Below are positions 34,444 through 43,336 of a stretch of DNA of 64,000 bases, piece by piece (position 1 is the first letter of the stretch; every line of letters begins with the position of its first letter). Position numbers and translations under genes: made by a program. This stretch comes from Methylohalomonas sp034521715 (GTDB lineage: Bacteria; Pseudomonadota; Gammaproteobacteria; Methylohalomonadales; Methylohalomonadaceae), in assembly GCA_034521715.1 (NCBI GenBank), contig JAXHLY010000013.1:124001-188000 (forward strand), read 5' to 3'. The notes beneath the pieces were generated by a model. It saw only the letters and a program-made list of their open reading frames with translations, was not told the DNA's origin and did no database searches.

Positions 34444-34794
34444 TTAAGCCGCTCTCACCTCTTCCGAGGTACTCCCGGCCTGCATCTCATGCACAAGCGC
34501 GAGTTGCAACTCCTTCCAGGCGCCCTCAAAATCCCCTTGGTCATTGCGCCGCACGATATTGCCGGCATAGAAGAACGCCCAGAGCTCGCTCAGGGCCGGA
34601 TTGGCACGCTGCAGCAAACCGATCAGGCGCCCCTGCGAGGGGAAAGCGGGACCGTTAATCGGCTCGTAGAACTTCAGCAGCGCCCCGCCGACGCAGTAGG
34701 CCTGGCCGCTGACCTGGCGGCTGGGCTCGGGATACAGGGCGCGGATGGCATGATAGAGCGTAATGCCCGTCAGTATCGGTGTATCTTTCATCAT
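34444..34794 (-). CDS. Unknown repeated-unit protein, copy 1 (116 aa, intact)
   Basis: Not recognised. MMKDTPILTGITLYHAIRAL … LLKFYEPINGPAFPSQGRLI … ELWAFFYAGNIVRRNDQG. Mixed alpha/beta, no signal peptide. CAGGAGG precedes an ATG pair, and a TATATAT promoter region (34808-34818) lies about 20 bp further upstream. The gene plus promoter (about 34446-34835) is a ~390-bp unit repeated in direct orientation at 42375-42744 and, truncated, at 39130-39271. The three copies separate the modules of the defence island. Confidence 0.7.
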   Translation of the reverse strand: MMKDTPILTGITLYHAIRALYPEPSRQVSGQAYCVGGALLKFYEPINGPAFPSQGRLIGLLQRANPALSELWAFFYAGNIVRRNDQGDFEGAWKELQLALVHEMQAGSTSEEVRAA

Positions 34795-34824
34795 CGCCTC
34801 CTGATCTGGGTATATATATTCAGT

Positions 34825-35307
34825 CTAGCGCATGGGCGGACCGATAGATAACCTGTCTCCCGGATGGGCACTCATGGCCGGCATTTCCGTCATGGCTTTG
34901 AAAATTTTCGGGTAAATTTTTCTTTTTTCCTCCGATTCTGAAAGGAGTTCTTCAAAGCCTCGGGAAAACCATGGCACGACAAGCGGCGTGCTGTAATCCT
35001 TCCGGTTTTTGGCTATCCTCGGGTCGTGCTTCAAAACGTCACGACTTGCCACCACGAGGCTACTTGACCATGCCGCGACCGGGTTCCTTGTAAGGTAAAA
35101 GTACAGTGCCCCGGAACCGGCGCAGGTCGGCATGCGGTCACAGCCTGCCCGTCTGAATATAGACACAAATCGGTTCAGATAAGAGCGCAAACTGTGGTTA
35201 CTGTAGATAAATGAGCCACTCTTGCATTGCGATGGTTGGGAAGCAGGGATATTGTCTATTTTTAGACAGTTGACATGAATGAATACTCTTTGCTCAGAGT
35301 GAATCAA
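34825..35307 (-). CDS. Possible protein of 160 aa, weak
   Basis: Open frame from a TTG at 35307 to 34825. The C-terminal half reads like protein (RGFEELLSESEEKRKIYPKI), the N-terminal half less so. No good ribosome site. It ends inside the promoter of the repeat-unit gene. Not recognised. Confidence 0.28.
   Translation of the reverse strand: MIHSEQRVFIHVNCLKIDNIPASQPSQCKSGSFIYSNHSLRSYLNRFVSIFRRAGCDRMPTCAGSGALYFYLTRNPVAAWSSSLVVASRDVLKHDPRIAKNRKDYSTPLVVPWFSRGFEELLSESEEKRKIYPKIFKAMTEMPAMSAHPGDRLSIGPPMR
35253..35268. promoter_or_regulatory. Palindrome before the HNH gene
   Basis: TGTCTA-TTTT-TAGACA followed at once by TTGACA (35270-35275), about 40 bp before the HNH start: a likely operator over a -35 box. 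Confidence 0.45.
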
Positions 35308-36218
35308 TGCAATTCTGGGTAGGCATTACTGACGAAAGCTGGTTCAAATACCTCTCCAGCCTCGAGCCGGATGAGGTGAACTTCTGGCAGCCGGGTCCGA
35401 CGCCACCGAAAAAGATGGATCCTGGTACCCTGTTTCTCTTCAAGCTGCATGCCCCGAACAATTACATCGTTGGCGGCGGCTGGTTTGTCCGCTTCACGGT
35501 GCTGCCCTGTTTTCTGGTCTGGGACGCCTATGGCGTCAAGAACGGTGTAACCTCGCTGGATGAGTTGGTCAGCAGGATGGCCCGTTACCGGGGTAGCCGG
35601 CAGACCAGCAGCAGCCAGATAGGGTGCAATCTTCTCACGGAGCCGTTCTTCTTTTCGGAACAGGACTGGATTCCCATACCAGAAAACTGGTCCCCCAATA
35701 TCCAGCGTGGTCTGACCTACGATACGGAGGATCAATACGGTGCCGGGCTTTGGGAGGCAGTTCGTGCCCGGCTTCCATCAACGACTATCGATGTCACCGA
35801 TCAAAGTGAAGAACGGTATGCTGCTGAATACCTGACGCGGGCACGACTGGGGCAGGGCGCGTTTCGCATACTGGTTACGGACGCGTATCGCCGTCGCTGC
35901 GCGGTCACCGGCGAGAAAACATTGCCGGCCCTGGACGCCGCTCATATCAAGCCGTATAAACATGAAGGACCACACCGTACCAGCAACGGCCTGCTGCTGC
36001 GGGCGGATATCCACCGTTTGTTTGACGATGGCTACGTCACTATCGACCCTGAACTGCGTTTTGTGGTCAGCAACCGGGTACGGGAGGAATTCGAAAACGG
36101 CCGGGAATACTATCGCTTCCACGGTGAGCCGCTGCAGAATCTGCCGACATATATCCATGAACAGCCATCGCGGGCATTCATCGACTGGCATAATCAGGAA
36201 TGTTTCGAGAAACTGTGA
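35307..36218 (+). CDS. HNH endonuclease with N-terminal DNA-reading-like domain (303 aa)
   Basis: C-terminal HNH (HNH_2-like) nuclease: AYRRRCAVTGEKTLPALDAA then HIKPYKHEGPHRTSNGLLLR and DIHRLFDDGYVTID. The N-terminal ~150 residues (FWVGITDESWFKYLSSLEPD; GTLFLFKLHAPNNYIVGGGW) resemble the PUA/EVE-like folds that read modified bases; that assignment is by feel only. Together they suggest a modification-dependent restriction enzyme. Intact. The second HNH gene follows after 14 bp. Confidence 0.8.
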   Translation: MQFWVGITDESWFKYLSSLEPDEVNFWQPGPTPPKKMDPGTLFLFKLHAPNNYIVGGGWFVRFTVLPCFLVWDAYGVKNGVTSLDELVSRMARYRGSRQTSSSQIGCNLLTEPFFFSEQDWIPIPENWSPNIQRGLTYDTEDQYGAGLWEAVRARLPSTTIDVTDQSEERYAAEYLTRARLGQGAFRILVTDAYRRRCAVTGEKTLPALDAAHIKPYKHEGPHRTSNGLLLRADIHRLFDDGYVTIDPELRFVVSNRVREEFENGREYYRFHGEPLQNLPTYIHEQPSRAFIDWHNQECFEKL

Positions 36219-36232
36219 ATGGGTGAATCCTT

Positions 36233-37101
36233 ATGAAGGCCATATTCACTCTATCCCCCGCTTCCCGTTACGACGACCTTCCGGAACAACGCTATCATTT
36301 CCCGCGGACCTATCTGCATCAGGTAGAGGCCGCTGTCGGCGATCTCATTATTTATTATGAACCCAGGCGTGATGCCGGGCTGAGCAGTTCCGGCGGCATG
36401 CAGGCGTATTTCGCTGTAGCGAGGGTGGATGGCATATACGAGGATCCGGATACCCCGATTATTACCACGCTCGTATCAGCCAGTATCTGGCATTGGATCG
36501 CAGCGTACCCTTCCGGGAAGGTGGACACTTCTACGAGTCCCTACTGCGCAAGGCGGATGGTAGCGCTAATAAGGGTGCCTTCGGCCGGGCAGTCCGACAG
36601 ATTCCAGAGGAAGAATTTCAACAGATCCTTCAGGCGGGATTTGCCCGGGAGCTGGAGCCCTGGGAAGACAGCGAAGAGGCGATAGCGGAAGAACGTCCCG
36701 TCATCGAACAATTGATCCGGCGTAAATTCCGTGATCACGCTTTCCAGCGCCAGATTCGCAGCGCTTATAACAACACTTGTGCTATTACCGGCTTGCATTT
36801 GCTCAACGGTAAGGGCCGGCCCGAAGTGGAAGCTGCGCACATCAGGCCGGTGGAGGCGGATGGCCCGGATTCGGTCCGCAATGGGCTGGCGCTCACCGGC
36901 ACCGTTCACTGGTTATTCGACCGGGGCCTTATTTCCCTGGATGAGGATTACCGGCTTTTGGCAAGGCCGGATATTCCCGAGCCACTGGATCACTGGCTGG
37001 TGGCGGGGAGACAGATTCAGCTCCCCCCGGTGGAGGATCTAAGGCCTCACCCGGCCTTCATACGCTGGCACAGGGAAAACAGATTCAATAACAATAAGTA
37101 G
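36233..37101 (+). CDS. Second HNH endonuclease with PUA-like N-terminus, one frameshift
   Basis: N-terminal domain (YDDLPEQRYHFPRTYLHQVE; AAVGDLIIYYEPRRDAG; AYFAVARVDGIYEDPD), then a linker (DRSVPFREGGHFYESLLRKA; KGAFGRAVRQIP), then HNH: AYNNTCAITGLHLLNGKGRP with VEAAHIRPVEADG and GTVHWLFDRGLISLDEDYR. The frame breaks near 36458 (one C missing in a CCCC run); the corrected reading joins the two parts exactly. The N-terminus resembles the EVE/PUA-like readers found in putative restriction proteins. A pair of such enzymes implies restriction of modified DNA. Confidence 0.78.
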
Positions 37102-37112
37102 TTATAATATAT

Positions 37113-37163
37113 GTTCATCTATTCAGCTTGTTCATTATTAATGAACAATGTATAATTATGAAC
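37113..37163. promoter_or_regulatory. Nested symmetric operator of the AbiE-like operon
   Basis: Central palindrome TTGTTCATT-ATT-AATGAACAA (37128-37148), flanked at exactly 9 bp on each side by half-sites GTTCAT (37113-37118) and ATGAAC (37158-37163). The 51 bp are symmetric as a whole, about 70 bp before the antitoxin start. Confidence 0.7.
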
Positions 37164-37234
37164 AAATAAGGCGTCCCGTCCCCGACTGATTGGAAAATTT
37201 TAAAATATATTCAATAACTTAATGAGCATATCAA

Positions 37235-38287
37235 ATGCTGGCCGAAAACGAACAAATGCTGCTCGAACAAGCGATGGAAGCATTTCATCGTGAAACCGGC
37301 TTGCGTCTGAAGGCAGGGAATACCGCACATAAGGCAAAAGAGCCCGAGGCGGACGCTGTTGTCACGCTTAACGGAGACAAGGGCGTTACTTATGCCGCTG
37401 AGGTCAAAAAGTGGGCTCAGCAGGCCAACCTGGGTGCACTGATCGAACAAATCAAACGTCTGCCCATGAAAGGTCTGCTGGTGGCCGACTACGTCAATCC
37501 GAACATGGCGGAGAGGCTCAGGGGGCAGGGTATTCCGTTCATTGATACTGCCGGCAATGCATACATCGGGGATGTACCGTTCTACATTTATATAAAAGGT
37601 AACCAACCCCGGCATCAGACCCCCGAAAGAAATACGGCAACCGGCAGGGCATTCACATACACGGGGCTGAAAGTGCTCTACGCTTTTTTATGTGAGCCGG
37701 AACTGGTGCGGGCGCCTTATCGCAGGATCGCGGAAATTGCGGATGTCGCCCTGGGCACGATCGGCGGGGTAATCGACGATCTCCTCAAGGCGGGCGGTTA
37801 TCGTAGTGGAACGCGGCGGAAAACGCAACGCCGGCTTGTCAGGTATCGCGATCTGCTGGATCGCTGGACGGAAATTTTTCCGGAAAAATTGCAAAGGAAA
37901 CAATTCATGGGCCGATATGCAGCGGCCAAGGCGGATTGGTGGAAGTATACCGAACTTGAGGCATTCAATGGATACTGGGGGGGAGAGATTGCCGGTGCAT
38001 ACTACACCCGATATCTAAGACCCGAGGAGGCGACGGTTTATATCAATCCGAAAAATGCGAAAAAACTGCTGCAGCAAGCCAAGTTGCATAAATGGACGGA
38101 CAAGGCTGTCCATGAGTATCCGGTTCATATATATAAGCCTTTCTGGGCAGAGACTGCACTCAATACCGGATATGTACATCCGGTATTGGCCTATGCGGAA
38201 CTGATCGCAAAAGGAGACGCCAGAAACATCGAAACTGCAAGGATGATATTTGATGAATACATTGCTGGATATATCGAACAGGATTGA
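37235..38287 (+). CDS. AbiEi-like antitoxin/regulator (350 aa)
   Basis: N-terminal region resembling a restriction-endonuclease-like fold (AAEVKKWAQQANLGALIEQI; KGLLVADYVNPNMAERL), then a winged-helix region (YRRIAEIADVALGTIGGVID DL, cited in part) and a C-terminal domain. The length and order match the AbiEi antitoxin group, in which the regulator both represses the operon and counters the nucleotidyltransferase. It overlaps the next gene by about 35 bp, the arrangement usual for type IV AbiE pairs. Confidence 0.72.
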   Translation: MLAENEQMLLEQAMEAFHRETGLRLKAGNTAHKAKEPEADAVVTLNGDKGVTYAAEVKKWAQQANLGALIEQIKRLPMKGLLVADYVNPNMAERLRGQGIPFIDTAGNAYIGDVPFYIYIKGNQPRHQTPERNTATGRAFTYTGLKVLYAFLCEPELVRAPYRRIAEIADVALGTIGGVIDDLLKAGGYRSGTRRKTQRRLVRYRDLLDRWTEIFPEKLQRKQFMGRYAAAKADWWKYTELEAFNGYWGGEIAGAYYTRYLRPEEATVYINPKNAKKLLQQAKLHKWTDKAVHEYPVHIYKPFWAETALNTGYVHPVLAYAELIAKGDARNIETARMIFDEYIAGYIEQD

Positions 38288-39030
38288 TGAGCGTTCTCTG
38301 ATTGTTTATGAAGCAATAGATAATGTTGCCAAAGTACTTGGGATTCCTTATATGGTAGTCGGCGCGTCAGCGCGCGATCTTGTATTGCATTATGGTTTCA
38401 ATGCCAGGATCAAAAGGGCTACAGCGGATATTGATGTAGGCATACAGGTCAATAATTGGGAAGAATTTCTCGTGTTTAAAACAGCATCTGATCGAAAAAG
38501 GCTTTGCAGAAACCAGTGCGAATCATGCATTAACCAGCCCAGATGCAATGAGGGTTGATATCGTGCCGTTTGGCGAGACCATACAAGAACAGGATAGAGT
38601 GAAATGGCCGCCAGACTCTGCTATCAGTTTGAATGTCGCCGGCTTCAGTGAGGCCCTGGAACATGCATTGACTGTGCGTATCCGGGAGCAACTGACACTG
38701 GATATTCCAGTGGTCTCACCGCCGGGATTGACCCTGTTGAAATTGATTGCGTGGCAGGAACGGGACCGCACATTGAGGCAGAGGGACGCGAGTGATCTGA
38801 AATATTTGCTGGAAACCTACCAGGATCTACCGACTGTTCGGGACACCGCATTTGACGATCCGGACATGATGGAAGAACTGGATTGGGACCTTGTTCTGGC
38901 AGGGGCACATATTCTGGGACGCCACAGCAGAAATATAGCCCTGGACAGCGCGGCTGATACTATTCTGAACGATTTGCCGGGATGCGGAACAAAGCGAGCG
39001 GTTGGTGATGGATATGTGTCAGGATATTGA
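38253..39030 (+). CDS. AbiEii-like nucleotidyltransferase toxin, one frameshift
   Basis: N-terminal MNT fold: MVVGASARDLVLHYGFNARI with the metal-binding D-x-D in RATADIDVGIQVNNWEEF. The frame breaks near 38478 (extra T in GTGTTTAAAA). The corrected reading continues LKQHLIEKGFAETSANHALT and joins MRVDIVPFGETIQEQDRVKW. The remainder matches AbiEii-type proteins (LTLLKLIAWQERDRTLRQRD ASDLKYLL, cited in part). Such toxins transfer NMPs to tRNA acceptor ends or similar targets. If the indel is real the toxin is dead. Confidence 0.75.
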
Positions 39031-39499
39031 ATCTGAATTTGGTCACAATATGAGTTTGATTATAGCGTTCAAAACGGTTTTATTGGACGCTGATGCTTAT
39101 TGACTGGCGGGATATTCGGGGAGTTTGGCATGGGCGAAAACTTCAGCAGCGCCCCGCCGACGCAGTAGCTCTGGCCGCTGACCTGGCGGCTGGGCTCCGG
39201 GATACAGGGCGCGGATGGCATGATAGAGCGTGATGCCCGTCAGTATCGGTGTATCTTTCATCATCGCCTCCTTTATCAGGTTCTCCAGAAGAACATCCAG
39301 ACGAGTTGAGCCCATTCTGGCAGGACCACGGCAATATTCAGGGTGTCTATAAGCACTATCAGGGCCTTGCAGATCAGAGAATATTAATAACTTATTGTAA
39401 ATAAAAGAATTATTGTCTAATTTGTATTATGATATATTGTTTTGCATCCCCTGAAACCAGCAAGCTTGGCGACCGGGGGATAGTCTAAACTATGTCTTA
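39031..39499. other. Intergenic with repeat-unit fragment and gene remnant
   Basis: Besides the truncated repeat unit (39130-39271), a plus-strand frame at about 39287-39410 reads EEHPDELSPFWQDHGNIQGV then YKHYQGLADQRIL and looks like the tail of a lost gene; I cannot name it. No intact gene. Confidence 0.4.
39130..39271 (-). pseudogene. Repeat-unit gene, copy 2, truncated
   Basis: Only the 5' half survives (MMKDTPILTGITLYHAIRAL then a frameshift at an extra C near 39198). Homology to the other copies stops at about 39130; the promoter side diverges just beyond the ATG (39271). Confidence 0.8.
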
Positions 39500-39602
39500 A
39501 TATGTCGATTAATTTGTAGAAAATCGACATATTTCTAGTATATGTCGACGCGATCGATATATTGTTCTAATATGTCGAAAATCTATGGAAAAATCGACAT
39601 AT
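39500..39602. promoter_or_regulatory. Tandem 33-bp palindromic operators of the fic gene
   Basis: ATATGTCGAT-N13-ATCGACATAT at 39500-39532 and ATATGTCGA-N15-TCGACATAT at 39570-39602, both exactly 33 bp, with a degenerate third site (ATATGTCGACGCGATCGATATA) between them. The downstream copy overlaps the fic start codon, so a bound repressor would block initiation. Confidence 0.7.
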
Positions 39603-40685
39603 GCCTTTTGTCCCGGAAAAGCCCTATAACGACCTACCACCCCTCCCACCACAGGTAGACCTGGAGACTCGGCCAGTGTTGAAGCTTTGCACTGAAGCCA
39701 GGGTCGCGGTGGCCGATTTGCGCCGGGCAGGGCAGAGCATCCCCAACCAGGCGGTGCTGATTAATACCCTCCCTCTGCTGGAAGCCCAGGCGAGCTCCGA
39801 GATCGAGAATATCGTGACTACCACGGACAACCTGTTCCGATACGCCGACGCCAGTGAGACTCAGATGGATGCGCCCACCAAGGAGGCCCTGCGCTACCGA
39901 ACCGCCCTGGCCGAGGGGTACAGGAACCTGGCCGGCAAGCCTCTGAGTACCGCCACTGCGGTCAGGATATGCCGCACCATCCAGAACAGGATATCGATAT
40001 ACGCCGGGTGCCCGGCACCCAGCTGAATCTACGACACAAGATGTTATCCATACTCCTCCGGAGGGGAGAACCGCCTGCGCGATCTGCTGGCCAACTGGGA
40101 GCAATTCATGCACGGAAGCGATGATTCTGGACCCGCTGGTACGCATGGTCGTCGGCCATTATCAATTTGAAGCCATTCATCCGTTCACCGATGGCAACGG
40201 CCGTACCGGACGGATACTGAATATTCTATATTTAATCGAGCAGGGCTGTTGGACTTACCCGTCCTCCATCCTGTCACGTTATATCATCCGTAACGGGGCC
40301 GAGTACTACCGCCTGTTGCTGGAAGTGACCCGGGAAGACAACTGGGAAAACTGGCTCCTGTACATGCTAGAGGGCGTGCGGGAAACCGCGACATGGACCG
40401 CGGCCGAGCATCGACCGGTATCCGGGAACTCATCACGGAGACGGCCGAGGGAGATTCGCAACAAGAAACCCCTTGTCTATAGCCATGAACTGGTCGAACA
40501 GCTTTTTGTTCAACCCTATTGCCGGATTGGCAACCTCGTGGATGCTGGCATAGCCAAACGTCAGACCGCTCTCGAAATACCTGGGTGAATTAAGCGACAT
40601 TGGATTATTGCAGGAGCAGAAAGCCGGACGTGAAAAGCTTTTTATCAACAAGCGATTATTGAAATTGTTGCTTTCGGATAATTAA
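39601..40685 (+). pseudogene. Fic family protein with wHTH C-terminus, multiply frameshifted
   Basis: N-terminal Fic_N helix region (LEAQASSEIENIVTTTDNLF RY, cited in part), the Fic core with the intact catalytic motif HPFTDGNGRTGR (near 40177-40215), and a C-terminal winged helix (VDAGIAKRQTASKYLGELSD after frame repair) ending at 40685. Fic enzymes AMPylate proteins. Reading the whole protein needs about six indels (near 39985, 40065, 40110, 40400, 40445, 40570). The N-terminal inhibitory S/T-x-x-x-E-G/N-type helix may be present (SEIEN). The wHTH presumably binds the palindromes upstream. Confidence 0.75.
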
Positions 40686-40729
40686 GCGCAAAAACAAGTA
40701 TAGCGGCTTGCTAAATAGAGTCTGTTTTA

Positions 40730-41119
40730 ATGAGCGTATCCTGCCTATTCTGTGAGATCGAGCAAGACAGAATTCTGCAGGAAGATGAATTCTGTTTTGC
40801 CGTGCGCGACGGTTTTCCGGTCAGCGAGGGGCACACTTTAATTATTACCAAGCGCCACATCGGCTCATTTTTCGAGACGACAGAAGAGGAAAAATTGGCT
40901 CTCCTGAAGGCACTGGAGTTGGCCAAGACCGACCTCGACCGGGAATATGGACCGAGCGCGTACAACATCGGTATCAATGACGGCACTGCGGCGGGGCAGA
41001 CGGTCCCGCATCTACATCTTCATTTGATCCCCCGATACAAAGGGGACTCGGTCGATCCAAGAGGCGGTGTTCGCTGGGTTATACCGGACAAGGCGGCATA
41101 TTGGGGCAAAAATGGCTAA
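40730..41119 (+). CDS. HIT family nucleotide hydrolase
   Basis: 129 aa, intact. N-terminal CLFCEIEQDRILQEDEFCFA, the PVSEGHTLIITKRHIG stretch and the catalytic triad HLHLHLIPR at residues 94-102. HIT enzymes hydrolyse Ap4A, AMP-adducts or similar phosphoramidates. It sits 45 bp after fic and overlaps the start of the HNH gene by 8 bp, implying translational coupling with it. Confidence 0.9.
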   Translation: MSVSCLFCEIEQDRILQEDEFCFAVRDGFPVSEGHTLIITKRHIGSFFETTEEEKLALLKALELAKTDLDREYGPSAYNIGINDGTAAGQTVPHLHLHLIPRYKGDSVDPRGGVRWVIPDKAAYWGKNG

Positions 41120-42275
41120 AGACCTGGCCTATTACCTGGATAAACTCAGGGCCTTGCGCGTGGACCGCTCCAGCGGCCACGCCAAGCCGCACAAGGTATG
41201 CCTGCTGCTGGCAGTCATGGACATGATTGCCGCCAAGGAAGATTACGCAAAACCGGATTCCATTCGATGAACGGCTCAAGAATCGCTTTTCTGCCTGGTT
41301 CGAGAAATACAAATCGGGCAATGATGTAGACGAGCCATCGCAGCCGTTTTTCTACCTGGAATCCTCGGGTTTCTGGCACCACCAGCCGAAGTCTGGCCAC
41401 GAAGAGGAATATCGGAAGCGAGTTAAGGATCGGAATCATGGCGGGCCGGGTATTCTCTCGCGCATTGTCGACTATGCCTGTCTAGACCAGGAACTGTTCG
41501 AGTTTATGCAGAGCCCGGTAGGGCGGGCGGCGATACGCAATGCCCTCTTGGAGAATCTCGATGATATGGGCCGGCGCTTCCAGCAATGGGCTGCGGCTAT
41601 CGGCAAGTCGGATAAAACGATCCGGAATTACGTCGGTGCCATCAATGGTTCGATTTCCACCTGGGTCAGGGACGAAGGCCTACTGGATCATGGTTTGTTA
41701 GAGAATCACTTCTTATGAGGACTTCGCCAGATTGGCGGAGCAGGCCCGGCAGCTGGAGATCTTCACTGAACGGGATAAGAAGGGTAATGGCATGTACAGT
41801 GCTGCCCTCAGGTTATACGGTGAATTCCTGGCGGATATTACCCAGCATGAAGCGGGACAGGATATCCAGGCGATCAACCGCGATCCCGAGCTGGATGCCA
41901 CGGAAAAGGAGATTCTCATCAATTCCCGTATCGGCCAGGGACAGTTCCGGCAACGATTTAATCGATTACTGGGGCCACTGCGCCGTGACCGCCTATAAGG
42001 ATACCCGCATGCTGGTCGCCTCGCACATCAAGCCCTGGCGGGAAGCGGACAACCGCGAGCGGCTGGATGTCTATAATGGGGTATTGCTATTGCCCAACCT
42101 GGACAAGGCCTTCGACTGGGGTTTCATCTCATTTACCGAGTACGGCCATATCCTGATCTCCGAGGAGCTGGAGGACCATAAGACTGTTGGTGTTAAAGAG
42201 GACATGCGACTCACCATGAAGGGACCGCATCAGGACTATATGGCCTATCATCGAGAATATGTTTTCAAGCATTGA
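41112..42275 (+). pseudogene. HNH endonuclease with ScoMcrA-like N-terminus, frameshifted
   Basis: Reconstructed across three indels (near 41232, 41710 and 41952). The N-terminus DLAYYLDKLRALRVDRSSGH then AKPHKVCLLLAVMDMI resembles the DNA sulfur-binding region of ScoMcrA-type enzymes. A middle region has helical repeats. The C-terminal HNH reads CAVTAYKDTRMLVASHIKPW, RERLDVYNGVLLLPNLDKAF and DWGFISF. If the likeness holds, it would cut phosphorothioated or otherwise modified DNA. Coupled to the HIT gene by overlap. Confidence 0.68.
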
Positions 42276-42289
42276 TTATGAACGGAGCC

Positions 42290-42372
42290 ATGACATCGAA
42301 CGAAGAACAAAAATTCCTGGACGATCTGGATAAGAAACTCTGGAACGCGGCCGATCGTCTGCGCTCTAATCT
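42290..42372 (+). pseudogene. Stub of type I methylase gene hsdM
   Basis: The first ~28 codons (MTSNEEQKFLDDLDKKLWNA ADRLRSNL, cited in two parts) match the start of HsdM (consensus …FLDDLDKKLW.AADKLRSNLDAA). At GCGCTCT the sequence passes directly into copy 3 of the repeat unit. The rest of the type I system is gone. Confidence 0.75.
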
Positions 42373-42374
42373 CT

Positions 42375-42744
42375 TCCGAGGTACTCTCGGTCTGCATCTC
42401 ATGCAAAAGTCAGCTGCAACTGTTTCCACGCCCCCTCGAAGTCACCATTGTCGTTGCGGTACACGATATTGCCGGCATAGAAGAAGGCCCAGAGCTCGCT
42501 CAGGGCCGGATTGGCACGCTGCAGCAAACCGATCAGCCGCCCCTGGGAGGGAAAGGCCGGGCCGCTGATGGGCTCATAGAACTTCAGCAGCGCCCCGCCG
42601 ACGCAGTAGCTCTGGCCGCTGACCTGGTGGCTGGGCTCCGGGTACAGGGCGCGGATGGCATGATAGAGCGTGATGCCCGTCAGTATCGGTGTATCTTTCA
42701 TCATCGCCTCCGAATCTGGATATATATGTTCAGTCTAGCGCATG
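42375..42744 (-). pseudogene. Repeat-unit gene and promoter, copy 3
   Basis: Gene part 42399-42704, nearly identical to copy 1 (LTGITLYHAIRALYPEPS; LLKFYEPISGPAFPSQGRLI; AFFYAGNIVYRNDNGDFEGA). An indel near 42410 ends it early (QLQLTFA), although the lost tail EMQTESTSEE can be read on. The promoter side, TATATATGTTCAGTCTAGCGCATG region, matches copy 1 up to 42744. It may still give a 101-aa product. Confidence 0.7.
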
Positions 42745-43336
42745 ATTTCAGAAGGGTTAAACCAAGCTACGTTTTGATAGGGTGACAGGGTCGGTATGTA
42801 ACAGATATTTCTAGCTGAGACATAGTATTGGCTAGATTATCACACCCGCTAAACAAAGAACCATTGGTCCTTTCAATGTTCGTCTGTAGCTACTCCCTTA
42901 TGGCTATTTTCAAATACATTAAGCGTATTAGCTAGATAGTTTGTTCCCGTAAGGGTATAACTTATTGAATTAACATTGTTAATCTGAATTAACGCAATTA
43001 TTATACGCATATATTTGACATATATACGCGTATATATTATATTTAATGTATAATATATTTTATAATCTCAGGTTGATAATAATGCGTGAAGAGAGATAGA
43101 GAAATTTAATTTTGACGGCGGAAAAGAGAGTGAGACGTACCATTAAAAGATATTCGCTGAGTAGCAAATTTAGCCAATAAATCCAACGATTCATATACAG
43201 ATCTAGGACGCAAAAAAAATTATCAGAGCATTGCAAAAAAAGAAGTTAATGCTTTGAAAGCCCACTTTGAAGACAAAGCAAGTAAAAAAAGAACAAGAAT
43301 TTAAAGTCTGAAATAAACATGTAGGTTAGTAACGAT
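42745..43336. other. AT-rich gap with gene remnant
   Basis: Composition drops sharply in GC here. No intact gene. A short plus-strand frame ending at 43304 (AKKEVNALKAHFEDKASKKR) looks like the tail of a small protein starting near 43083, broken by indels; in such clusters a small regulator often precedes the methylase. Unassigned. Confidence 0.35.
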
